DNA from: an uncultured Lachnospiraceae bacterium
Lineage (GTDB): Bacteria > Bacillota_A > Clostridia > Lachnospirales > Lachnospiraceae
Assembly: GCA_951801245.1 (NCBI GenBank)
Contig: CATOMC010000001.1
Coordinates: forward strand, 1 to 64,000
Reading direction: 5' to 3'
Length of the DNA stretch: 64,000 bases
Shown: piece by piece, positions 44,864-53,500 of the stretch
Layout: every line of letters starts with the position of its first letter
Numbering within the stretch: the first letter of the stretch is position 1
Program-made: the position numbers and the translations under genes
The notes under the pieces: generated by a model
Seen by the model: the letters and a program-made list of their open reading frames with translations, nothing else
What the model was told of the DNA's origin: nothing
Database searches by the model: none

Positions 44864-45930
44864 TACAATACAAAGATAATTTTTTAAAAGCGGATATAGA
44901 ACATATTCTGGAAAGCGGGAATATCGCATGGGATTTATTATCAGAATCCTCTGTTCTCATTACGGGTGCGACTGGACTGATCGGATCTTTGCTATGCCGC
45001 ACCTTGCTTGCAGCCAATGATATTCGAAAGCTAAATATACATATTTATGGCCTCATCCGTGATCTGGAGAAGGCGAAGACAATTTACGGAGCATTAGCCG
45101 ACCGGGAAGATTTTACCCTGTTAAAAGGAGATATCAAAGAGCCTTTGTGCATGAATGATAAGGTGGACTATGTGTTCCATTGTGCCAGTGTCACCACATC
45201 AAAGCTTATGGTAGCAAAACCTGTGGAAACCTTGATGACTGCAGTAAGGGGTACCGAAAATATGCTTAAGACTGCAAGGGATAAGAGCGTGAAAGCTTTC
45301 GTATATGTCTCTTCTATGGAGGTATATGGCTCTTTTCAAAGTCTGGATCATGATGTGTCAGAGGAGGATTTAGGTTATATTGATCCGCTTGCTGTGCGCA
45401 GTAATTATCCGGAAAGTAAAAGGTTGTGTGAGAATATGTGTATTGCCTATGCTTCGGAGTACGGTGTGCCGGTCCGTATAGCCCGTCTGGCACAGACGTT
45501 TGGGGCGGGAATTCTTCCGTGGGAAAACCGCGTTTTTGCACAGTTTGCGAGGAGCGTTATCAAGGATGAAGACATTGTCCTGCATACGAAGGGGATGTCT
45601 GAGGGGAATTATTGTTATACAAGTGATACCATAAAGGGCTTATTAACGGTTGCGCTGGCGGGAAAAGATAGGGAAGCTTATAATATTTCCAATCCGGATA
45701 CCCATACCACGATAGCCGATATGGCACAGATGGTGTGCAGCGATCTTGCCGGCGGTAGAATCAAGGTTATTTTTGATATCCCCAAGTCCAATACATTTGG
45801 TTATGCGGCGGATACCAGAATGAAACTGGATTCCAGTAAATTGCAGGCGTTGGGGTGGAAGCCGGAGGTTAATTTACGGGAATCATATGTGCGGCTGATC
45901 GGAAGCATGCGGGAAACCGGAAACTTTTGA
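44860..45930 (+). CDS. NAD-dependent epimerase/dehydratase
   Basis: A 356-residue extended short-chain dehydrogenase acting on nucleotide sugars. LITGATGLIGSLLCR is the NAD-binding Gly motif, FHCASVT follows, VYVSSMEVYG holds the Ser, and SNYPESKRLCE is the YxxxK catalytic pair. RIARLAQTFGAGILP and YTSDTIKGLL are typical of the UDP-glucuronate decarboxylase / epimerase group. The exact substrate is not readable. A remnant of a related gene lies just upstream. It begins a second short set of glycan genes ending at 48843. Confidence 0.85.
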   Translation: MIQYKDNFLKADIEHILESGNIAWDLLSESSVLITGATGLIGSLLCRTLLAANDIRKLNIHIYGLIRDLEKAKTIYGALADREDFTLLKGDIKEPLCMNDKVDYVFHCASVTTSKLMVAKPVETLMTAVRGTENMLKTARDKSVKAFVYVSSMEVYGSFQSLDHDVSEEDLGYIDPLAVRSNYPESKRLCENMCIAYASEYGVPVRIARLAQTFGAGILPWENRVFAQFARSVIKDEDIVLHTKGMSEGNYCYTSDTIKGLLTVALAGKDREAYNISNPDTHTTIADMAQMVCSDLAGGRIKVIFDIPKSNTFGYAADTRMKLDSSKLQALGWKPEVNLRESYVRLIGSMRETGNF

Positions 45931-45957
45931 GGATTTGCTTAGGGCGGGGAGGATGCC

Positions 45958-46377
45958 ATGGAAGACAGACAATTATTATCAGATTATTTAAAGCAGCTTC
46001 GAAAATCTCATTACTACAAGCAGGAGGATATTGCGTCCAGACTGCGTATTTCGAGGCAGACGTATTCTCATTACGAGACGGGCAGGATTCAGCCGTCTGT
46101 TAAGATTTTATATAAACTCGCTCAAATTTACGGCATTTCTACGGATAGCTTTTTTGAACATATGGATAACGGCATTTTTCGCAGGGGGGGGGGTAGCGGG
46201 ATTTCAACAGAAGAGCAGCTTCAGGAATATATTGGTCAGGAGATGGAAGATTTTACCAGCAAAGAGTTTAGAAGTTGTTTTTGTGGACTAAATGAGAGAC
46301 ACAAAAGAGAGGTGCTCTCAATCATGTGGGAGATTATGCAGGCAAAGAAGAGTACGGAAGAAAGAGAGGCACAGTAA
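45958..46377 (+). CDS. XRE family regulator containing a poly-G tract
   Basis: A 139-residue protein: an N-terminal helix-turn-helix (YYKQEDIASRLRISRQTYSHY, then ETGRIQPSVKILYKLAQIYG) and a helical C-terminal half that may bind a partner or form dimers. Between them ten G encode RRGGG. With G10 the frame is whole. With G11 it stops at once (TAG 46194-46196), leaving 79 residues; with G9 it reads a different tail to 46291. It overlaps the next gene start by 1 bp. Its targets may include this glycan locus; this is inference. Confidence 0.82.
   Translation: MEDRQLLSDYLKQLRKSHYYKQEDIASRLRISRQTYSHYETGRIQPSVKILYKLAQIYGISTDSFFEHMDNGIFRRGGGSGISTEEQLQEYIGQEMEDFTSKEFRSCFCGLNERHKREVLSIMWEIMQAKKSTEEREAQ
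46184..46193 (+). repeat. Poly-G tract (G10) in the XRE regulator gene
   Basis: Ten G in the linker between the DNA-binding domain and the C-terminal half. A one-base change either truncates or replaces the C-terminal half while leaving the DNA-binding domain intact. Confidence 0.75.
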
Positions 46378-46724
46378 TGGCTGGTATCGCACAAAGAAGA
46401 AGAGAGTTCTCCATTTGGGACTCTGTTGTACAGGACAGAATCCAGCAGTTTGAAGAACTGGATCAAAAATATCGAAGTAAGTGTCGGGAAGTTGAGACTT
46501 TGGAAGAAGAAAACGAGAAATTGAAAGAACAGATCGAAGAAGCTTATGCAAAACGAGAAGCAACCTGCCGCGTGTCAGAGGAAAAGGAGAATCAGATCCA
46601 GAATCTGAACCGGGAAAATGCAGACTTAAGGCAGCGGATAGCAGCTATGGAACATTCTACCAGTTGGAGGATGACGAAGCCGGTACGGAACCTGATCGAT
46701 AAATGGAAGGGCAGAGGATTTTAA
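46377..46724 (+). CDS. Small coiled-coil protein with glycosyltransferase-like tail
   Basis: A 115-residue protein starting at the ATG that overlaps the regulator stop (TAATG). Residues about 18-90 are a strongly charged coiled coil (LEEENEKLKEQIEEAY). The tail STSWRMTKPVRNLIDKWKG resembles the C-terminal ends of many surface-glycan glycosyltransferases, such as the one at 23551 (KSYKLARFMTYLPRK). It may be a scaffold or membrane-targeting tail; I do not know its function. Confidence 0.7.
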   Translation: MAGIAQRRREFSIWDSVVQDRIQQFEELDQKYRSKCREVETLEEENEKLKEQIEEAYAKREATCRVSEEKENQIQNLNRENADLRQRIAAMEHSTSWRMTKPVRNLIDKWKGRGF

Positions 46725-46728
46725 AGGA

Positions 46729-48843
46729 ATGCGGAATAAAATATATCACATTCTTGTAAACAGACAAAGCGGTATAAGAGAGCGGTATCACAGGATGCAT
46801 GACGGAACAGGCGGCATTTGCCGTATCCTTTCATGGGTTTATCTTATATGGCTGAATCTGTGTTACTATGTGTTTTTCTGCCGGTTTTTAGGCCGTTCCA
46901 AGAAAACTGCGATCTACGAAGAAAAGAGAATTCCCTATACAGTGAGTGAATCACAAAAAGCTTGTTGTCAGTGCCATCACATCCTGGAACAGAAGCAAAG
47001 TATACAGTCAGGTAAGAATGAGCCGTTCTATTCGGATAAGATGATAGAAAGTTATGTAAACTATCTGTCCGGTTATGATGTGATTTCCTTTGATCTGTTT
47101 GATACGCTGATCTTTCGTCCGTTCTCAGCGCCGCAAGACTTGTTTTTCCTGATGGGAGAGAAACTGGATTTCCTTGATTTTAAGCGGATTCGGATGGAAA
47201 TCGAGGCTTTGGCACGTCAGAAGAAGTTTCAAAAGGACGGGAACTATGAGGTGACGCTATCGGATATCTGGCGCCTGATGGAACAGGAGACCGGGATTCG
47301 GGCAGGGGATGGTGAGAGCCTGGAATGTCAGATGGAGGAGACACTTTGCTATGCGAACCCCTTTATGCAAAGAATATTCCGGGAACTTCGCAAGCGGAAT
47401 AAGCCGATTATTGTTGTTACGGACATGTATCTGCCGCAGGCATGTCTTTATAAGATATTGTCAGAGAACGGCTATGAAGGGATTAGGAGGTTATATATTT
47501 CCAGTGCCTATGGACAAAGTAAGTGGGACGGCAGTCTGCATCGCAGGGTGCTTGCGGATATAGAGGACGAATTTGGCAAAAAGGTGCGGGTGGTTCATGT
47601 GGGAGACAACTATCACAGTGATGTGAAGATGGCCGAAAGGAACAAGATTGCGGCATTGCAGTATGTAAATACAGATATGGAGGCATCCGTTTATCGGGCA
47701 CAGGATATGTCGCCGGTCATTGGGGGAGCATATCGGGGAATTGTCAATCATTCTCTTTATTCCGGATTATGCAGTCATTCTATAGAATATGAGTACGGCT
47801 TTGTCTATGGGGGCTTATTTGCGGTTGGCTATTGCCGGTTTATTCATGACTATGTCAAAGATCATGGGATAGACAGGGTATTGTTTTTGTCGCGTGACGG
47901 GGATATTTTGAGGCAGGTTTATACCATGCTGTATCCGGATGAGGAAACGAGATATGTTTATTGGTCACGTGCGGCAGCGCTGAAACTGACAGCAGACGAA
48001 AACAGGTATGATTTTTTTAGGCGTTTTTTGTATCATAAAGTGAATCAGGGGAAAAAGATCGGGGAAGTTCTGCGGGAAATGGAACTAGAAGAACTGATAC
48101 CGAATCTGCCGATGGAAGAAACAACGCTTTTGAACAGTGAGAACGTGGAACTGGTCAAGAAATATCTTCAGACGCACTGGGAAGCGGTGCTTTCAAAATA
48201 TCGCGGACAGTCAATGGCCGCAGGCAGATATTACGCGCAAATGCTTTCGGGATGTCAAAAGGCAGCGGCAGTCGATATTGGCTGGGCGGGGAGCGGTGCC
48301 ATGGCGCTGCGTATTCTTCTAAAGCAATGGCAGATTCCCTGTGATCTTGTGGGAATTCTTGCGGGAACAAACAGCATCAACAATGCGGAACCGGAAACAT
48401 CGGAGGCACAGTTGCAGTCTGGAAAACTGATTAGTTATCTGTTTTCACAGACTGTTAATCGTGATGTGCTGAAAAAACATGACCCTGCGGCAGATGACAA
48501 TGTGTATTGGGAACTGTTGTTATCTTCTCCGACAAGGCAGTTTCTGGGATTCTATCCGTCTGCAGACGGTATGAAGCTGCGGTTTGGGAAGATGCCGCAA
48601 AATCATGAGGGCTGCAGGGAGATTCAGCGCGGTATTCTGGATTTTGCTTGTGAATACGTAAGGCATTTTAAAGACTGGCCGTATATGCTTTCCATAAGCG
48701 GCAGGGATGCCTGTGCGCCGATGCTTGCGGCATATGGGTCTGACAGAAAATATTTGAAGACGATTGCGGCACATTTCGCATTGGATATTGCGGTCTCCTG
48801 TGACGGGGAGTCTGTGGATGTGGATTTTGATATTATGCCATGA
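46729..48843 (+). CDS. HAD hydrolase fused to COG5610-type domain, second copy
   Basis: A 704-residue paralogue of the protein at 12819. Residues about 1-95 are a distinct extension with a hydrophobic stretch (ILSWVYLIWLNLCYYVFF) that may touch the membrane. The HAD domain shows VISFDLFDTLIFRP, IIVVTDMYLPQACLYK and VVHVGDNYHSDVKMAE. The C-terminal part has DRVLFLSRDGDILRQVY, YVYWSRAAALKL and AAVDIGWAGSGAMALR. The reaction is unknown. The gene is co-directional with the regulator and epimerase. Confidence 0.8.
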   Translation: MRNKIYHILVNRQSGIRERYHRMHDGTGGICRILSWVYLIWLNLCYYVFFCRFLGRSKKTAIYEEKRIPYTVSESQKACCQCHHILEQKQSIQSGKNEPFYSDKMIESYVNYLSGYDVISFDLFDTLIFRPFSAPQDLFFLMGEKLDFLDFKRIRMEIEALARQKKFQKDGNYEVTLSDIWRLMEQETGIRAGDGESLECQMEETLCYANPFMQRIFRELRKRNKPIIVVTDMYLPQACLYKILSENGYEGIRRLYISSAYGQSKWDGSLHRRVLADIEDEFGKKVRVVHVGDNYHSDVKMAERNKIAALQYVNTDMEASVYRAQDMSPVIGGAYRGIVNHSLYSGLCSHSIEYEYGFVYGGLFAVGYCRFIHDYVKDHGIDRVLFLSRDGDILRQVYTMLYPDEETRYVYWSRAAALKLTADENRYDFFRRFLYHKVNQGKKIGEVLREMELEELIPNLPMEETTLLNSENVELVKKYLQTHWEAVLSKYRGQSMAAGRYYAQMLSGCQKAAAVDIGWAGSGAMALRILLKQWQIPCDLVGILAGTNSINNAEPETSEAQLQSGKLISYLFSQTVNRDVLKKHDPAADDNVYWELLLSSPTRQFLGFYPSADGMKLRFGKMPQNHEGCREIQRGILDFACEYVRHFKDWPYMLSISGRDACAPMLAAYGSDRKYLKTIAAHFALDIAVSCDGESVDVDFDIMP

Positions 48844-48897
48844 CCGAAAAAGTAATATATTCCAGAACGTTTCTTATGCACAATTCATGATAGAAAT

Positions 48898-49881
48898 TTA
48901 AGTATGATTTTCCGGTTTATGAAATCTATGGGAACACGTAAGCAAAGAACACTTTTCAGCAATATAGAATGCTATTGTTTCATTCAGAAAATACTCTGTA
49001 ACCCAATTTGAAACGGCTTTGCTTTTGGAATATTGATTATTAGTGAATTCAAAATACAGTTTCGCAATACTAAGCAGAAGATTATTATATTGTTCAGTGG
49101 ACAATGATTGTCTTGAAGAATTAACATGTTCGGCAGAATTAAAACGTTCCGGCTTTACAAAAACCAACGGGTGTAATTCAAAAAAGACATCATCTATCAT
49201 TTCAAATGAGTTGGTTATATTGGATACGGATGGTGTTAAAATAGGTTTTAAATTATTAAAATGGAAAAATTTTGTATGCAGATGTTCTTTCACTGCATGA
49301 ACCAGTTTTTCGTCTTCCAGAGAATCATATATCTGCTGTATTGCTTCCGCGCTCTTTTTCTGACAGGCATAAAAACTGTTCAGGAGATTATGATAGATTT
49401 GCTTTTGTTCTGCATTTAGAAGTACATTATCACCGGACAATAGAGCATATAAGGTAGAATTCCACATAGGACCGCATTTTATCTTGAAGAGATCCAAAGT
49501 TTCTGATGCTTCTGTGATCACAGGGTCGACATACCTGTGATCGGATACACTATCTTCTGAAAGATGTTCAGCCATGATTAATTCCTGTTCCACATATTGC
49601 TTTGCAGCAGTAGTGAGAGTATAGTACTTTTCTGCCCCGATTTTGGTTGTTATGATTAATTTTATTTTAATATCTTCTATTTTGCCGAGCATGTTACTCA
49701 AATTGTTGGGCTTTTTGTTCAACTTTTCACAAAGTGCCTTATGCTGAATGTCAGGGGTATCATAGATTGCCTTTAGGATTGCAAAACGATCATCTGTGAG
49801 TCCATTTTTGATGTTGGCAATATCTGCAGAGGTTAGAGAGTCATTTGTACTTTTCTGATTTATTTCTATGTTCTTTTCCAT
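48898..49881 (-). CDS. Winged-helix regulator-like protein
   Basis: A 327-residue protein divergent from the 57-residue and 1352-residue genes. Residues about 27-98 look like a winged helix (DDRFAILKAIYDTPDIQHKA, LCEKLNKKPNNLSNMLGKIE, KYYTLTTAAKQYVEQE). The remainder is mainly helical and not recognised; it has no WYL or ligand-binding domain I can name. The divergent region carries many GTTCAT/ATGAAC dyads, so this protein is the likely repressor of the module and of itself. Confidence 0.65.
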   Translation of the reverse strand: MEKNIEINQKSTNDSLTSADIANIKNGLTDDRFAILKAIYDTPDIQHKALCEKLNKKPNNLSNMLGKIEDIKIKLIITTKIGAEKYYTLTTAAKQYVEQELIMAEHLSEDSVSDHRYVDPVITEASETLDLFKIKCGPMWNSTLYALLSGDNVLLNAEQKQIYHNLLNSFYACQKKSAEAIQQIYDSLEDEKLVHAVKEHLHTKFFHFNNLKPILTPSVSNITNSFEMIDDVFFELHPLVFVKPERFNSAEHVNSSRQSLSTEQYNNLLLSIAKLYFEFTNNQYSKSKAVSNWVTEYFLNETIAFYIAEKCSLLTCSHRFHKPENHT

Positions 49882-50357
49882 GTTTTACCTCATTTTTGTA
49901 GCAATTTTGGTATCACGATACCATGATAATAGCAGATACTGACAGAGAAGGCAATAGTATTTACCAGGAAGTTCATTCGGGAAATGAACAGTGCTGTTCA
50001 TCGAAATTAACAATGAACACGAAAGTTCATTGCATGAGTGAACTGATTAAATCGAAAATTTCTCAAAAAAATTGTTAAAATTATATAAAACTATATAAAA
50101 ATGAAAGAAAGAACTACAAAATGCTTTACAAAAATTGTTTTAGAGATTATAATTTTTTGTAACATAAAGAACGGTATACAAATCAAAATATGGCAGGAGT
50201 TTTGAGTAAAAGCCTTAGAATGCGGTATTTTTGCGAAAAATAAAGTTCATTTATGAAAAGTTCACTAAGAAACCAAAAACTTCACCGGTGAACTACACGC
50301 GGTTCATTAGTGAAGAACATAACAATCATTTATTTTTATCAGAAAGGAGACTGTAGT
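49882..50357. promoter_or_regulatory. Divergent control region with GTTCAT operator array
   Basis: An AT-rich 476-bp region. Dyads of the type GTTCATT-N5-AATGAAC occur at 49971-49989 and (AGTGAAC half) 50025-50043, with a wider-spaced pair at 49996-50018. A second cluster near the + strand start has GTTCAT at 50245, GTTCACT at 50260, the perfect palindrome TTCACCGGTGAA at 50281-50292, and TTCATTAGTGAA at 50303-50314. The two clusters flank an A/T-rich stretch. This looks like cooperative binding of one regulator. Confidence 0.65.
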
Positions 50358-50531
50358 ATGACAGAATTAAAGGAAAGATACGCACCTGGAAAACGAAAGA
50401 ATTCTTTCTTTGAGGAAATGCCGGCTGTCGAGACAAAGCAGGATCGAAATCCGGTTGTCACTGGAGGAGTTTTCAGATATGCATATTATACGGACTCAGA
50501 CGGAAGTCTGGTCAAAGAAAGATTGAGATAA
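50358..50531 (+). CDS. 57-residue protein of unknown function
   Basis: Start ATG 50358 follows GAAAGGAG. The product is hydrophilic (ELKERYAPGKRKNSFFEEMP, then VTGGVFRYAYYTDSDGSLVK) with no signal or membrane segment. It lies 21 nt before the 1352-residue gene and shares its operator region, so it is probably co-expressed. It could be a regulator, antitoxin or scaffold of the large protein; nothing in the sequence decides this. Confidence 0.6.
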   Translation: MTELKERYAPGKRKNSFFEEMPAVETKQDRNPVVTGGVFRYAYYTDSDGSLVKERLR

Positions 50532-50552
50532 TTTGGGGGCGGGAAGATAGTA

Positions 50553-53500
50553 ATGTCTGGATACATAATTGAGTTGTACAAAAATATTATTTCGGATGAG
50601 AAGTATTGGACGGAACAGAGGATTGCGGATTCAGAATTGAAGAATAAAATATATGTCACCTTCGGTGAATTTGATAAGATGACTGTTTCCAGAACCAATG
50701 CATTTTCCCGAATGAGAGATGTTTCTAAAATGTCCAGAGAATGGATTGGGGACAGACAGAAAATTCTTTTGTTTGAACTGGCAGACAGAAATCAGTTGGA
50801 GTATCGGGAAATGAATGATACATGTGGATTTTTTTCAAATCATGATGGCAGTTCTTCCTTATGCACCAAGCTGTTTCTTGGTATTACAATGTTCCAGTTT
50901 AAAGACAGTCAGGGAGAAAGCAAAAATACTATCAAAGATTCTTTAAATATCTGTCGTAAGAACATATTGGAAATTGTAACAAGACAAAACGTGTCAGTAG
51001 AATGTTCTGTATTGGGTCTTCTCGGAACCTATGGAGTGGCTGTTATATGGGCGGCAGACCAGTTCACAGATATTCTGAAAATGATCAATATCATCAAAGG
51101 AAGCGATATTCTGGCTTCGGAAATCAATGCACGGCCCGAATACCGCTTCCTATCTGTTTTCACTATTTTAGCTAAGAATAAAGATGGGTATAACGAGGAG
51201 AAGATTAAGGAACTGAAAGGGACTGCATTGCTGCAAATGACTTTGCAGACGAATCTCAACCAGTTCATAATTGATACGATCAAGGAAAAGATTCCGGAGG
51301 CCAAAAACTTTCATGCGGTTGGCGAATATGATTTGTTGGTGGAAACCCCTGCCAGGAATGTTTATAAGTGTTTCGAAAAAGGTAAAATTTTTGATCCCAT
51401 AGATGGTTTTTATAAAGGGCATATCCTGCAGACCAGTGTGAAACTTTGTGAATCGGATATAAATGATCATCTGCAATTATCAGACAAAAAGAGTCCAGAG
51501 ACAGAGAAATATAATTCAAATAATTCTAATGATTCTAAAGAAAATACCGACACATTGCCATATGTGCAGGAGATTAAGAGACAATATGAAAAATTGAGGA
51601 AATTGTTCTTTGATGAATTCCCAAAGACAGCAGGCATGGTGGATTCTCTGGATTTGTTGTACGGGGATTATCATTCTCAGATCGCATCCGTATCAAACAA
51701 AATGTGGGCGGAGGATTACAGCCAGCAGGTATTGGCAGTCTTAAAAATGTTGAAGAGCAGTCTTAAACTGGTGAAAGATGTGTCAGGCAGTTTCACGACG
51801 TCAAAAGTATTGGAAGAGATTCAGGATATTTTGAATTGTTTTGCATATCAAACGATCCATATATCGGAATCTGACAATTTAGTATTGGATACGCCGAAGT
51901 GCCATTTGAGATATACGGGGCAGAACAATCTTATCTTGTATGCATATTTTGGAATTATAAAGGATATTATAGAACTTGCCTATCATTTGCAGGAAGAGAG
52001 CAGGCAGTCAAAAATTATCCCTTTGATTTCCGTAGATACAGTGCCTATCATTACCAGTTCCTTATTCATGGACAATCATAATCCATTTGCGGACAGGCTT
52101 ATTAAGTTTGGCTTTCCGATGGTGGCAATGTATGACCTGCCGGCTTATGTACCATATCTGTATCATGAAGTTTTCCATTATGTGGCTCCAAAGGACCGGA
52201 TTGTAAGAAATTGGGTTAAGGGCTGCATTTTAGCGGTTTATGCTATGAAAAACGTAATTTGTTGGTTAATATATTCAGCAAGTAAAGAGAAAGCGTATAA
52301 CATAGCATATGAAATTACAGAGAAAATTTTAAATTATAGTATCTATCAGATCGTGGTGAATCAATATTGTGATCCTCTTATAGTGAGAGTAAAGCATGCT
52401 GCCAAAGATAAATATACTCGAAATGTTATAAACGAAAAGAGCAGTCCGTGGCTGCAATATGAAGAAAGACTATTCGAATTACTTACGAAATATATAAAAG
52501 AACCTGAAAAAATAATGTTAGAAGAAAATCTCTTATATAAGGTTCTGGAAGAATTGTATCAGGTAAGAGAAAAGATTATGCAAGACTGTGTGTCCATCAT
52601 AGACCGGACGGCGCCTGATTTTCGGGATAAAGAAAAAGAGATAAGTGAGACTCTTGGCAGTTTTTTGGGCTCTCTGGAGGGCTTGTTCACGAATATAAGC
52701 CCGGAGGCCAAACTGGGCGTATTTCAGAGATTGCTAAAATCAACGGAGCTGTCGGCCGGACAGCTTTTGGGAATAGATCAACTGGTACAGTTATCAGACG
52801 CTTTGAGAGAGGCAGTCTGTGATCTGTCGATGATAGAATTGTCCGGAATGGATGCCGTTGCCTATTTAATGAATTATGTTAAGATTCAGAATGATTTGTT
52901 GAAACAAAACGAATCTGAATTCCAAGTGCAAAATAGTATAAGGATTGGCATTGCACTGGATACTATTTGGGGTTGGAAAGTTCGTAACGTTGACAAGCAT
53001 GATAAGCTTACGGATTTAAAGAGTACGTTTATACAATCCTATATTGGTTTATATTTCAGTGAAAAGAAATCCACATCCGACAAGGAGCAGGAAACCAAAG
53101 AGTATGTAAAGACAATTGAGACGGAGGCAGGCGGCTGGTTTGCCAGAATACAAAACTGGTATCAGGAATATTTGGAAAAATACAGCATCGTCAGTATTCT
53201 TTTGCAGATTATCGTGGATCAGTCCTCTGTGAAAGGACGAGGCGAAGAAGCAACGTTAAGGAAATTTGAAGGGCTGAAGACAGTACAATATCATAACGCT
53301 GTCCGATCGTATGGAACGGCAATTTTGAATGCTGCGCATGCAGACAATCTTACAGAAGAAGAAAAGCGCTCAAGGATTTCAAATGCAAAAGAACTCTTTC
53401 AGAAGGAAGTATTTGGATATAACATCGATATTATTTTAACTTATCAAAAACAGAAAAAATTTAAAGATTTAAATGACCTCTGTGAGGAACGGTTTCATGG

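Noticed and set aside
49971..50316. CRISPR array
   Set aside because: The repeated GTTCAT units are short, in both orientations and irregularly spaced, with no constant-length spacers and no cas genes; they fit an operator array.
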